Both the position numbers and the translations under genes were made by a program. A model generated the notes under the pieces. The model was not told where the DNA came from, ran no database searches, and was given only the letters and a program-made list of their open reading frames with translations. Below are positions 30,654 to 41,886 of a stretch of 64,000 nucleotides of DNA, one piece after another. The DNA lies in NCBI GenBank assembly GCA_018806915.1, contig JAGKQI010000036.1, forward strand, positions 186,001 through 250,000, read 5' to 3'. How positions within the stretch are numbered: the first letter of the stretch is position 1; each line of letters begins with the position of its first letter. This stretch comes from Phytophthora colocasiae. Its lineage: Eukaryota; Oomycota; Peronosporomycetes; Peronosporales; Peronosporaceae.

Positions 30654-32546
30654 ATGGCGAGCAGTAGCGCAGCACCGAATATGAACGCCAGCAATGTCAA
30701 GTTCCCACTGCCGGATGGATTCTTTCCCCCGGTGAAGCTCAACCCGGCCGAGATCGAAGTGTATGAGCAGCGCGTCGAGATCATCATGAAGAACGCACTG
30801 GCAGAGTACAACCTGCATGAGGCAATGGGTGCTCGACCTGACTACGGATCTCGATGGGCCGTTGTGGGCAACGTCGAACACCTCACTGCTATCCGCGAGG
30901 TGGATCCGTCTAGGGCCGTCGAGGCTTCGCGTATTTTCGGCCGTGTCGACGGCGACTACCACAACTTTATTGACTTCTTCTACTCTGAGACATCGCAGCA
31001 GGTTTTCGCAGTGAACCAGTTCATGTTCGGATACGCCGTGGATGCCGCAGTGCTGTGCAATATCCACACGAAAGAATCTAACAAGCCTCATCAGTACTTG
31101 GGGATGAAGTGGGTTTGTCTGCATCCGTCCACGCTTTCTCGTAAGCGCGATATGTGTTTCCTCGAGTATCTCGTCTACACAAAGGATCTCCAGGGCCGCG
31201 AAGTTGGAGTCCGCATCACATTGCCGCTGCTTCTGGATGAATGTCCGCCGTTACCAGACAAGATGAAGACGCGACGGATTCATTCGCACACGGTGACGAT
31301 CGTCCGTCCAACAACAGAGAATGCTGATACTACGCAGATCTTCATGACGAGCGAGGTCGACATGTACAAAGGCTCTAACTCCTCGTCGGTCGCTACTTTC
31401 AAGAAACTCATGACCACATTGAGCTCAATGGCGCTGTTCGCCGATTCCAAGCGGATTTCAATGCAGGGGATGTTGGATCGCCGTAACTGGGCGCCGAAGA
31501 AAGCGCGCGCGAACTGCACCGTGTGCAGCCGCAAGTTCTCAACGACTCGACGTCGGCAGCACTGCCGTCTTTGCGGCGAAGTGGTTTGTCGCCGATGCAT
31601 GATCATTCGCGACGCCCCGATGGTTGATGACAGCGCTTCTTCAACATCACGCACGTTTCAGGTGGTCAAAACCATGTTCTGCAAGGCCTGCATGGGCAAA
31701 GTCCGAGGCTCTGAAGTCAAGATAGTCCCGGCCACAGACAGCCAAGACGAAGGAGCATCCGACGCCGAATCCACGGGCTGGTTCCCAGGCAATTCCGGTT
31801 GCCGAAGCTCAGATAACGAAAGCAATAATGTGGCGATTGCAGGCGGGTCGATTGCATCGACTCCGTCTGCTGATGTTAGCTCTGCTCGCTCTGCTTCACC
31901 GCAGGAAATCCATGTTGAGGAATCTGAAGATGAAGGAGTCGTTATTCAAAGTACAAGTCTACCACAAGACAAAATGCCCAGCATTGACTTAGACGTGCAG
32001 TCCGAAACGAAAACCAGTGTGTCATCATCACTGGACGACGAGATCGAAGTTGAAGTCACGGAGCCTGTTGCCCCCATGGTGATTGATCTACGGCACCTTC
32101 GGACACTTGCGGGGGCTGAGCGTGTTGTCCAAGAAGCTGAGGAAGAAGAAATTCGCACGATGAGGGAGTCATTGGCCGCGCTGGACTTCAAGGCGATTCG
32201 CCTCGTGGATTCACCGTCGAACGCGGACAATCAATCAATTGACGGGTTCTCAAGCAACAGGAGCGGTAAACTCCCACCGATGGAGGAGGATGACGATGAC
32301 GACGACGTGATTGAGATTATTGACGAACCGAACCAAATTGTTTCCACTACACGGCAGATCGTCTCTTCCCCTCTGAATGAGTCGCCTATGGACGCGAATA
32401 CGCTAGTTGACTTATTCAGCTCAGCACGATCAAACGTATCTATCGACCAGCGTCTCCAGGAGCAGGAGGTACTTCTGAAGCGCCTCGTGATGGCAGCAAA
32501 CTCATCCGCCGGATACTACCCACCAAGCGCCCGCAGTCAGCAGTAA
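30654..32546 (+). CDS. FYVE-START protein B
   Basis: Second paralogue, the only one on the plus strand; 630 residues, apparently without the 5' intron of A, D and E. The leader MASSSAAPNMNASNVK runs straight into FPLPDGFFPPVKL. The START-like domain includes VNQFMFGYAVDAAVLCNIHT. FYVE finger at about residues 287-352 with RRRQHCRLCGEVVC and a final Cys pair in MFCKACM. The C-terminal half is acidic. The first C-terminal family motif is weakly kept (IEIIDEPNQIVS) and the second reads DQRLQEQEVLLKRL, so this copy has diverged most at the tail. Function as for A: probable PI3P-directed lipid-binding protein; substrate unknown. Confidence 0.88.
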   Translation: MASSSAAPNMNASNVKFPLPDGFFPPVKLNPAEIEVYEQRVEIIMKNALAEYNLHEAMGARPDYGSRWAVVGNVEHLTAIREVDPSRAVEASRIFGRVDGDYHNFIDFFYSETSQQVFAVNQFMFGYAVDAAVLCNIHTKESNKPHQYLGMKWVCLHPSTLSRKRDMCFLEYLVYTKDLQGREVGVRITLPLLLDECPPLPDKMKTRRIHSHTVTIVRPTTENADTTQIFMTSEVDMYKGSNSSSVATFKKLMTTLSSMALFADSKRISMQGMLDRRNWAPKKARANCTVCSRKFSTTRRRQHCRLCGEVVCRRCMIIRDAPMVDDSASSTSRTFQVVKTMFCKACMGKVRGSEVKIVPATDSQDEGASDAESTGWFPGNSGCRSSDNESNNVAIAGGSIASTPSADVSSARSASPQEIHVEESEDEGVVIQSTSLPQDKMPSIDLDVQSETKTSVSSSLDDEIEVEVTEPVAPMVIDLRHLRTLAGAERVVQEAEEEEIRTMRESLAALDFKAIRLVDSPSNADNQSIDGFSSNRSGKLPPMEEDDDDDDVIEIIDEPNQIVSTTRQIVSSPLNESPMDANTLVDLFSSARSNVSIDQRLQEQEVLLKRLVMAANSSAGYYPPSARSQQ

Positions 32547-33128
32547 ACGTTCGAACTATGCCCGAACTAAAACAACTAACGTTGAGTGCTGTAAGGCAGT
32601 CACGTACATCACACGTAGTGTTAAGACTTTCGAGTGTGTATTGTCATTTTTTCCTGGATTAAAAATGTCGAGTTACTTTTAAGAAATCGATTGCATCAAT
32701 ACGTCGAATTCTTTGTTGCTGCCGGTCTCAAGGTTTACTACTATGTACATGTACATGTGCATTGAAGCCTCATGCAAAGCTTCAAGTGGATCTAACGTTC
32801 GATCGCCGACGTTGGATTATTTGGCGCGTCGATTGTGAGTTCCGCCCCGGCGCGTGCAAAAGCTCTCTAATCGACGCGAAAAGGACTTTGAATGAAGGAC
32901 GTTTCCAGTCGGAAGCTCCGTTAAGTACATGACGTACAGCAGCGAATTCGTCAAAGCGTTTTAGAAACAATAATTGATACTTCACATGTAGTCTAAGCCA
33001 CCGCAGCTTAATGCCCACTTCGCCTTCCTTCATGGGTGACACGAAGGGCGTGCGTGGCGGCTATCCAAGGTGCGGACGTGCACTGATTTCGATATTGATG
33101 ACTGCTCTCGCCTCGTCGTCGGCGTTAA
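32547..33128. other. Intergenic, convergent 3' region
   Basis: About 580 bases between the ends of FYVE-START B (+) and C (-). It contains a short self-complementary ATGTACATGTACATGTGCAT run near 32740. No gene seen. Confidence 0.4.
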
Positions 33129-34605
33129 TTAGGGCTTCTTGGAGTTGGATTGGTCCTGAGCTGCCAGCAGCAATCTTCTCAGGAGATCTTCTTGTTCAGC
33201 GATGCATTGGTCAATGGTGCGTGTCGATGCTAATTTGTTGTCGATCTGCTGATTGTCTTGGTCGAAGGATGCTCCAGCATTGATCCGGCGCATCATTTGA
33301 GACGCGGACATGAGGCTCGACATGTCAACGCCCATTGTTTTCCGGTGCACTTCGTCCTGCTCGTCATCTACAACAGCATCATCGCCGGACGATCGGATCG
33401 TTTCAAGTAGTTCAGAATTGGATGAAGATTGACGCTGAGCCTCGTCACTATAAACCACAGACTCACCGTCCAGCTTCGTTGACGCCCCGGAGTCTGCGAA
33501 GATGCTCAGATCCGAAGTTTCGTCTTCTGTCTTGCCGTGCCCCGGTGCCAGCAACGTCACGTCTAAATCCCGAACCTTCGCCACGCATACTAAGTACGCG
33601 GCAGAACTTAGTCTGCACCACTGTGAACGTCTTTTGAGAGCTGTCGCCGTCCCCGTCACCCGCCCGCGCGCCGCGGTAGATCAAACACTGACGACAGAAG
33701 ACTTCACCGCACAACCGACAGTGTTGACGACGGCGCGTCGTGGAGAAATCGCGTGTGCACAAGCTGCACTCAGACCGGGACTTCTTGTCGACCCAGCAGT
33801 TGCGCTTCATCATGCCGTGGACCGAGATGAGCTTCGAGTCGACCCAGATGGACATGTCATTCATCTTGGCCATCAACCGCTTGAAGTAGAAACCGGGAAC
33901 GGCAAACCCCGCAAAGTTGTTTTGGCTCATGAGGAACAGCTCGGTCGAGTGAGGGTCTCCTTCTGTAGGGCGAACGATGGAGACGATCAACATTTCCATC
34001 CGTTTCGTCTTCATTTTGTCAGGTAGAGGCGGGCATTCGGGCAGAGTAAGCGGCATATTCACGCGCACACCCACGTCTCGTCCCCGTAAGTCTTTCGTGA
34101 ACGCCATGTATTCGAGAAAGCACGTATCGCGCTTCTTAACCAGTGCGAACGGCTGCAAACAGGTCCATTTGATACCTAGATACAGATGCGGTTTACCCGA
34201 AGAGCTCGTGTGGATGTTCTTCAGGATGGCAGCGTCCACGGCATTCCCGTACATGAACTGGTTCCATGCGAAGAGCTGGTTGGACGTTTCGGCGTAGAAG
34301 AAGTTGAGGAAGTTGCGGTAGTCTCCACCGATTCGGCCGAAGATGCGGCACTGGCACATGGCAGCGTCACCATTCTGTCGGACGGTGACGAGGTCTCTGA
34401 CCTTGCCCAGCGTCTTCCAGCCGTCGCCGTAGCTCGGACAGGGGCCCATAGCTTCGTGCACATCGTAGTCTGCCAGCGCGTTTTTGACTGCGAGTTTCAT
34501 CTTCTCCTCGAGTTCGAGAACTTGGAGCGACGATAGCTGAACATCGGGGAAGTACTCGTCAGGCAGAGGGAACGCGTTCTCCTTACTGGCGCGGGTAGCG
34601 AACAT
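33129..34605 (-). pseudogene. FYVE-START protein C, frameshifted in the FYVE domain
   Basis: Third paralogue. The ATG at 34605 (MFATRASK) precedes the family signature FPLPDEYFPDVQL. An upstream exon spliced at a CAG acceptor (about 34625), as in A, D and E, is possible but not resolved. START-like region (WNQFMYGNAVDAAILKNIHT) and most of the FYVE finger (RRRQHCRLCGEVFC) are intact. At 33588-33594 a 7-bp insertion sits between the last two zinc-binding cysteines. The frame then runs through unrelated residues to a stop at 33463. The true C-terminal sequence continues in another frame to 33129, keeping the family motif DQCIAEQEDLLRRL. Because that tail is still open and conserved, the break is recent or an assembly error. 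If real, the product lacks the last zinc ligand and the tail. Confidence 0.85.
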
Positions 34606-35114
34606 ATCGGGCCTGTAGCTGCACAAACCACCACGTTATTGACCGTCAATATTTGCATTTGACACGAGGAAACCGTACTGGAAAAGAGTCCGTGGCCGAC
34701 GCAGAGGGTGTCGAATAATGAGAGGATGCAGGTAAGCCCCAAGCGGAAGTGTTGGCCTCGCACGCAGGTGGTGATGTGAACATGACCAGATGGGGACACG
34801 GACGAGAGGCATTTTTGGAGTCAACTTGCCGAACTTTTCTAACGAGATGCGGTGGCGGACTGAGCGGCCTCTACCGTTGAGCAGTGCAAGCAACCGAGAC
34901 GTATGCATGGCATGCATTGCATGCCTCACCACCTCATCGCACAAACGCACAGAGCACTCATACCCTGCTTGCCTAGAGAATCCACGCTCTTGACGTATAG
35001 TACCATCAAGTTCTGTCAGGTTTTATTAAATGTGTGTACTCTGCTCATAGCTTGCTGAGTGGGTTTGTTTTACTATCCCCGCTGTCTTCGCGGTGGATCT
35101 CCTCCTAGACGGAG
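34606..35114. other. Region between FYVE-START C and D
   Basis: About 500 bases holding the upstream part of gene C and the 3' end region of gene D. A minus-strand frame here (34636-34950) might include an unrecognised first exon of C; a GTACGG donor at about 34671 has the right phase, but the evidence is weak. ATGCATGGCATGCATTGCATGC near 34903 is a short self-complementary run. Confidence 0.35.
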
Positions 35115-37204
35115 TTACAGCTCATAAACGCCATCATCGACGTCTTCGAGAATGCTCTGCTGGGGCACAGACGACGCCTTGCCTTGCGTCTGCGTGTCGG
35201 GGTTGAATCCGCGGCTAGCAGACAACACCTGCTGCAGCAGTTCGTTCTGCTCGGCGATGCATTGGTCCAGCGACTTGGAAGCGGCAGTGTTTTCGCTCTG
35301 GTCTGTGCTACGCGTACGTCTGGCGGTTGAACGAGGCGGCAGGAACGTCGGAGCCACGGGTGTCGATGTGTAGCGAGCGCGAGTGGTGTCCGAAAACTCG
35401 TTAAAGTAGTCATCATCGGCCGAGTCCGTGTCGAGCTGCTGACTTTGCAGCTGCTTCTGTAGCTCAGACTCGGGCAACATGTCCTTGGTGTCGATCACTT
35501 CGTAGATACTGGAGCGTTCGTCGATTCGGTCATCCGCACGGTCTGCATCGATCTCGCGCGGGGTCTCTAGAGATTGCACGGCCAAGAAGGAGTTCCTACC
35601 CAACGAATACTCGGAACTGAGGGACGAACGTACGGTGGGGGCACCGCTGTAGTTGCGCGAGATGGTGCTGAATCGACTCGATCCAGATTTCCAACTGCAC
35701 GTGTCGGACTCGTTTTCCGACCACCACGACGCGCGGTTCTCCTCACTCCACGTTCCGCTGCGACGTGGGGCGTCAGTCTGTTGCGACTGGGAACTGCGCG
35801 GCACAGAAGATGTCGGCGTTGAGCATTTGGAACTCTGCGGTTGTGTCGACGATCCCACCGACGATCGATGAGGCACTGAAGACGCCTTGGAGGACGCCAC
35901 TGAGCGTCGTGTTGCCTCAACCTGTTCCTGAATCGTGTCCACGTCGTCTTCACGGGAACGCGAGACACAAACCCTGCAAAACAGCGACTGCACTACTCGG
36001 AACGTCCGCTGGTTCGTCATTGTGACGTAGTTGCTAAACGGGTTTTTGTCCTGTCGAATGCCGGCGCGTCGAACCAGGCACTTGGAGCAGAACACGTCGC
36101 CGCACATTTGGCAGTGACGACGACGGTGACCAGCTCGAAATGGCCTTGAACAGCTCGTGCAGCCGTGCTGGACACCCGTGGGAACCCACGGTCGGATGTC
36201 TGCACCAGCGGAAGCCTCACCTCCTACGCGTGACTGCTCAACGAAGCCCGGCGCACTAATAGTCGTGGCGATGCGCTTGGCGTCAGCTGAGAGAGACACG
36301 TCCTTCAGCGCCTTCAATAGCTTCTTGCAGTACTTAGTCGAGGCTGTGAGTCCCTTGTGGTCGCACTTGCTTAACATGAAAACTTGCGTTGCGTCCGGGC
36401 TCACATCCGATTCGCGTACAACCATGACAGTCGTGATCTTTTCACGCTTCGTCTTCAGTTCGTGCGGCATCGGTGGACACTCAGGGATATCTACAGGCAT
36501 ACGCACAATAACGGCAGCGTCGCGGCCTTGGTCGTCCTTCTTGTACACGATGTACTCGAGAAAGCACTCGTCACGCTTACGCGTGAGCACCGACGGCTGC
36601 ATGCAAGTCCACTTAATACCGAGCGTGGCCTGTGTGTCCGACTTGTCCAGGTCCATATTGCACAGCACAACAGCGTCAACCGCACAACCGAAGAAGAACT
36701 GGTTCCAGGCGAAAAGCTGTTCGGACGTCTCGGACGAAAAGAAGTCCGCGAATCGGCGGAAGTCGCCCGTGACCGTACCGAACGCACGTGTAATAGTGAT
36801 CTGACCCTGTTTCCGGCGTACGATGGACAAGTCCGAGTCCTGCGCAACGTCCTGCCAACGTCTTTCCTCCATACCGAAGCCGGCGACCCGGTTTTCGTGA
36901 TCCCTGTAAGATTCCAAGGCCTTATCGGCCATATCTTCCACCTGAGCTTGGTACTGCTGCACCTGTGCCAGTGAGAGGCTTACAGGAGGGAAATAGTCAT
37001 CTGGAAGGGGGAACTGGAGCTTACCAGCTCGATATCTACAGCAGCAAAGGATCGTTAGTGTCAACGAGAACCGAAAGTCTCCACAACCGTTTGGCTGTTA
37101 CAAACTTCAGAAAACGAGAAGCAGCTGGAAAAAGCGACTTACGAGGAAGTATTAGAGCTCACGGAGGCCGTGCGAGGCAGTGAAGGCGACGACCTGCGGG
37201 GCAT
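35115..37204 (-). CDS. FYVE-START protein D
   Basis: Fourth paralogue. Exon 1 37143-37204 (MPRRSSPSLPRTASVSSNTS) and exon 2 35115-37035, with a 107-bp intron in phase 2, give 660 residues. The Ser/Arg leader, family signature FPLPDDYFPPVSL, START-like domain (WNQFFFGCAVDAVVLCNMD) and FYVE finger are present. This is the most divergent START domain of the five. The FYVE basic motif reads HRRRHCQMCGDVFC, with the last Arg of the canonical motif replaced by Gln. The final Cys pair is FCRVCV, which shows what gene C should read. The Ser-rich tail ends with EVIDTKDMLPESEL and DQCIAEQNELLQQVL. Likely a PI3P-associated lipid-binding protein; no ligand can be told from sequence. Confidence 0.87.
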
Positions 37205-38123
37205 CGCGTCGATTGAAGAGTGCAACGCTGCGTGCAATGGCTTGTTGTTTCGTCGTGGAGCTTTTAAGCCACTGCCACTCTTGGTAAGGCGGACCGAACG
37301 AACGACACGCGCGACTCAACACAACACAGTCTGACAAGCTCGAAAGTGTTGGTGGCAACGGGCAAATGCACTCCATCCGATCCGCTGCGATACCGGGGCA
37401 CTCACACTGCCGCTTGTGCAGCGCAGAGGCTTGATTTTTTCGCGATGGCAAGCTCAATATGCTGTTGCAGAGGATGAACGGCGCTGCTGAAATGAAGAGG
37501 TTTGTATGGATTTCTGTCGCTCGGACGCCGATGAGGAGACGACGAATGTGCCAACGTATGCTGTTTAATGGAGGAAGCTCGTTTGATCGAAGGATCGTGG
37601 AGCTCGATCCGCCTGCGCGTCTCAGAACTTCATACAACGATCAAGTACAGTTATCAGCGACCTTGAAGACTAGGAACCGGCTAACCCCATTTACTCAAGC
37701 CGGTTCACCTGATTGTGTGGATCGGATCACTAGGCTTCCTGCAACTGCTGAAGTTTAGGATCCTTTGCGGCGGCACCACGGCCCGATGCATCATCCTTTC
37801 GGCTGCAAAACGCAGAGGATTCATTGCTGGAGTGAACTTCGGCAATCCGAATTCCGGGTTCCGAACACGGTCGTACGACGTTCGGACTCGAAGAATCCAT
37901 GCGGGCTTTAGAAAAGATGGCCAAGTGAGCTTTGAAGAGCAGATCGGACCATTGAGGCACGGAACGAGTTTTAGCTGTCGGAGGTCCTACCGGTACCTAT
38001 CTTGAACTCGATCCTAAGAAGACCACTCGACAAGGTTTTCAACAACAAACACGTCCCAACAACTTTCACTTACGCTTAGGTTTATACTGTGGAGCTCCTT
38101 GCAGACAGGACTGCGTGTGTAGC
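37205..38123. other. Intergenic, no gene supported
   Basis: About 920 bases between the start of gene D and the end of gene E, two tandem minus-strand genes. The promoter of D should lie here. Short plus-strand frames (37459-37758, 37715-38005) show no recognisable features. Confidence 0.45.
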
Positions 38124-39961
38124 TTAGCCCTCATAGAGTGTAACATCGGGCCGAGACCTAGTCGATTGGACGCCACCGGAGGAACCGCACCCGCTCCCTG
38201 GGTTCGCGTTGTTCTGTTGGCGCATGCCGCTGGCTGAGAGCATCATGCGGCGCAGCAATTCCTCCTGTTCGGCAAGGCACTGGTCCAGTGATCGCGGTGA
38301 AGTCTTGGAACCAAGAGGAGACCAATTGGAGCCGTTTCCAGAGCTCGTTTTGACTGAAGTTGCATCGTTTGATGATTCTTCACCTCGGAGATAAGACACG
38401 GGCACCATATCGATCGTGTCAATGACCTCCGCCACCTCTTCTTCAATCAATTCGCTCGTTGTCATTCTAGGATCGGCCAGAATCGTCACGGATTGATCGT
38501 CGATCACATCGAGCGTCGACACGAAAGAGACCTTGCCAATACTAGACGAGATCGAAGTAGACCGTGGCGACATCTGCAATGATCGAGCTCCTTCGCTGCT
38601 TCCCGTCTCGGAGAAGAATGAAATATGTCCACCTTCCGATTCCGTCTCGGAGATCGTAGAATGGCGGGATTCGCCCAGGTCTAAGTCCCCACAGTCGCAG
38701 TCAACGACAGAGAGTTTACCGCTGGGCGCCGGCACCGGCACCAGCACGTTGTTGCGGGATTCCCGCATCTTTGTCACGCAGAGCACACAGAACTTGGTTT
38801 TGACGATCTCGAACGTCCTGTTTGGTGTCGATGCGTCTCCATCGTCCTCCTTCGGCGCGTCACGCACGATAGCGCATCGCCGGCAAATGAGATCTCCACA
38901 CAGGCGGCAGTGATGGCGACGGCGCGTCGGGCCGAACTTCCGCTCGCACACGCTGCAGCTCTTGCGCGAGCGAGTCTTGGCCCAGCTCTTGCGTTGCATC
39001 ACGCCCTGCATGAGGATGCGTCGCGAGTCGACAAACACCGCCATGTTCATCAGGATATTCATCATGCGTTTGTAGTAGTTGGCTGTGACGGCTAAACCGT
39101 TGAAGTTGTTCGTGGACAGCATGAAAAATTCAGTCACGTTCGGCTCGTGGTCGGCAGGTCGCGAGATCCAAACAGTGTTCAGTCGAATACGCTTGGTCTT
39201 GAGTTTCTTTGGTAGGTCGGGGCACTCGGGGATGTCAAGTGGAAGAGTGACGCGTACACCAACGTCACGTCCACGCAGGTCCTTCGTGTAGATCAGGTAC
39301 TCCATGTAGCAGTTGTCGCGCTTCTTGACGAGCGGCGACGGGTTCAGGCACGTCCACTTGATGCCCATGTACAGGCACTTCTTCTTGGACGCGACAGTGT
39401 GGATGTTCTTCAGCACGGCCGCATCTGTAGCGTATCCGAACATGAACTGGTTCCACGCAAAGAGTTCGGCCGAGGTTTCGGCGTAGAAGAAGTCGATAAA
39501 GTGGCGATAGTCGCCGTTAATCCGGCCGAAGATACGTGCCTGGCTGGCCGTGGGGCTGTCAGGAGTCTCCTTCTTGATGGTCGTGAGTCCTTCCACCTTG
39601 CTCACGAGACTCCACGGCGCACGGTACACGGGATACATCCCTTTGGCTTCGTGCAGCTCGTACTCAGCCAGTGCGTTCTTGACGATCTCTTGCATCTGAA
39701 CTTCATAGTTCTTGATCTCCTTGTTCGTTAGGTGGATGTCCGGGAAATAACCATCCGGAAGCGGGAATTGGCCGCCGTTGTCGTGCATATCAACACCGGG
39801 ATCGCTAAAACGGAGGAACCAAACGTCAGTTAATGATGAAGCTTCCAATGCTACGTCGGACACGGACCGGATACGATCGCGTTCCGTTTTCGAACGTACC
39901 GGCCGGAGGAGTTCGAGTCCGAAAAGGACGGCGTCGACGTGGCCGAGTCTTGCCGGGGCAT
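38124..39961 (-). CDS. FYVE-START protein E
   Basis: Fifth paralogue. Exon 1 39900-39961 (MPRQDSATSTPSFSDSNSSG) and exon 2 38124-39804 (95-bp intron, GTACGT donor, phase 2) give 580 residues. The first exon has the same length (62 nt) and MPR start as in gene D. Signature FPLPDGYFPDIHL, START-like domain with WNQFMFGYATDAAVLKNIHT, then the FYVE finger. This is the only copy with the fully canonical basic motif RRRHHCRLCGDLIC, so it is the best candidate for strong PI3P binding. The tail carries EVIDTIDMVPVSYL and DQCLAEQEELLRRMM. The minus-strand frame also runs upstream of exon 2 to 40091, but this is intronic and leader read-through. Confidence 0.89.
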
Positions 39962-40440
39962 CAGCGTCTCTTTGCTGTAGCTTGATCAATGACCGCCAGC
40001 TGAAGCTGCGGCGTCTTCCTCGACAATGGCAGAGCCTTTGCTCGCTACTTCGAGAGTGAGGCAGGTACTCGGGTGTCTCTCGCCGCCACATCTCTTTGAT
40101 TCAACCATCACCGCATGGACTTTGCGCCTCGTGGCGCTGCGAGGAAATATAACAAACACACGTAAGAATCTGACCAGCACAGTAAAGCATCCCCCACAAT
40201 ACACACGAAAGGGGCAGGCTTGGCCGCCTTCACGGACGGCCTTTCTGAACGGAGGAGATGCAGGATGCGCGTGTGTGCCACATCGACTTTCAAACGCATG
40301 TGCACCACATCGCTCCCTCGGCACAACCTCCTCACTTCGCCTGATCATCTCGCTTAAGGAACCGCTGCAGACGCGTCCAGCACACACACGTCTACGATGT
40401 CAAGACTGAGCGCGTCGGAGCTGACCCCCCCCCGTACGAC
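39962..40440. other. Intergenic, no gene seen
   Basis: About 480 bases upstream of FYVE-START E, ending in a C-run (CCCCCCCC at about 40426) before the SET pseudogene. Presumed promoter of gene E; no motif assigned. Confidence 0.35.
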
Positions 40441-41701
40441 GTGATTAGTGGAGTACGCGAGGAAATCGTCCCCGAGAGCCCGCAGTCCGACTGCTCGAGC
40501 CCTCCTCTGCAAGTTTCAAACCGGGACTCACCCAGCACGCGCGTCGTTGACCTGAAGTCGCCACCGCGCCCGGCAGCGCCAACCCCAGACCCGGCCACCC
40601 ATCTTGCGAGCGAGGAGGCAGCTGAAACTGCAGGTGGGCACGAGATTATCGACCTCGTGTCCACCCAGGAAGACGATGAGGAGAAGCGCGCCTGTGGCGC
40701 CTGAAGTGCAGACGAGAATGGACAAGGAGGTCGTGCACGTGGCGACAAGCTGTACCAAGGAAGGCGTGCATGCGGGGGCCGCCATTGCAGACATTCCAAA
40801 CCGCTACGCCCGTGCCAAGATCCGCCACCAAGGCAAAGATCGCCTCGGGCTACGGAAGAGGTCCCGTAAGCGCAGAGACCAAGCGAAGTGCGCCATCACC
40901 AGGAGTGGCAGCAAGGTCCACCACGCGAGGACGGTGAAGGCTGTGAACATCAAGCAGCAGCTTCGCTCCCCGGGGATCAAAATGAGGCTGGACAACCTGA
41001 GAGCAAGGCGGCTTATATTCCCGCAAGTGCCGTCTGTGAGCACCGAGGTTCCGGTCGAGGAAGTCCCGTGACCTGAAGGCATCGAAATAATAAAGGAGTG
41101 TCGGAGCAACGGAGTTGTGTTTCCTGACATAGGTGCCTTCGACAAGTGTCAGTGCGTTTACGACTGCTTCCTCGACGTCTGCACGAACGTGGCGAGCGCG
41201 ACATTCTGTACTTCAAGCTGCTGCAGACTGGGGGCGCGCTGCAACAACGCCCCACGAACACTGGAGACTCTGAAACTGTACAATACCAAGCGAGTTGGAC
41301 TCGGCGTGTACACGACGACCGCTCTGGACGTGGGAGTCGTCATCGGCGAGTACTGCGGTGAGTTGAGCGAGCTGCCGGCCGTTGTGGACGGCCAGCCTGA
41401 CCAAGCCGTCCAGCAAAACAGCGGCTACACGCTGCTCTACAACGCCAAGTCGGTCAAGCGTAACTACGTCTACGTGGACGCGCTGACATGCGGCTCCATC
41501 ACGCGTTTCATCTCGCACGCGTGCCGCCCCACCGCTGCGTTCGTTGAACAGCAGAACCGCTCGAATGTGAAGGTCCTGGTGAAGATGATTGAAAGTGTGA
41601 AGGCTTGAGCGCAGATTACTGTGCACTACGGCAAGGAACGTTGGTTTCAGTGCGCATGCGACGTATGCTGGTCGGAGGACGACAAAAACAAGGAGCAGTA
41701 G
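40441..41701 (+). pseudogene. SET-domain protein remnant
   Basis: A decayed histone-lysine-methyltransferase-like gene. The N-terminal part reads in one frame to about 40690 and then continues in another, so there is at least one frameshift. The main frame then has an in-frame TGA at 41069 and a second TGA at 41606, with homologous sequence continuing after each. Recognisable parts are a Cys-rich pre-SET-like block (about 41140-41260), SET strands GLGVYTTTALDVGVVIGEYC, RFISHACRPTA in place of the usual RFxNHSCxPN, and after the second TGA ITVHYG plus a post-SET-like CACDVC. The frame ends at 41699-41701. It lies next to an intact Mutator-like transposase, so capture by or residence in a transposon is possible. 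Confidence 0.75.
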
Positions 41702-41886
41702 CGGGATCTCGGTGGCCTCGCCCACGGCCAATTCTGCGTGAGGGAGACGCTCTAATGTACTCAGGTGATGAGAAATGAAATGGATTCACTGGTTTAACAT
41801 CGCGCGCTCACTACTTGTTTGCATCGATACCAGGTTCTTCAATATGCAACATTTGACCTCTACCATCGTCCCCGGTGTGTGCTGGG
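41702..41886. other. Short spacer between SET remnant and MULE
   Basis: About 185 bases between the 3' ends of two convergent reading frames. No terminal inverted repeat of the MULE was recognised here. Confidence 0.35.

Noticed and set aside
39805..40091. N-terminal extension of FYVE-START E to 40091
   Set aside because: A GTACGT donor, TTTTAG acceptor and matching phase show an intron; the extension is intron and leader read-through.
40604..41071. Arg/Lys-rich ORF as a separate gene
   Set aside because: It continues in the same frame past its TGA into the SET region, so it is the N-terminal part of the SET remnant.
40604..41701. In-frame TGA codons in the SET gene as selenocysteine or readthrough
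   Set aside because: The gene also has a frameshift and a mutated NHSC motif, and neither TGA falls at a Cys-like catalytic position; decay explains all of it.
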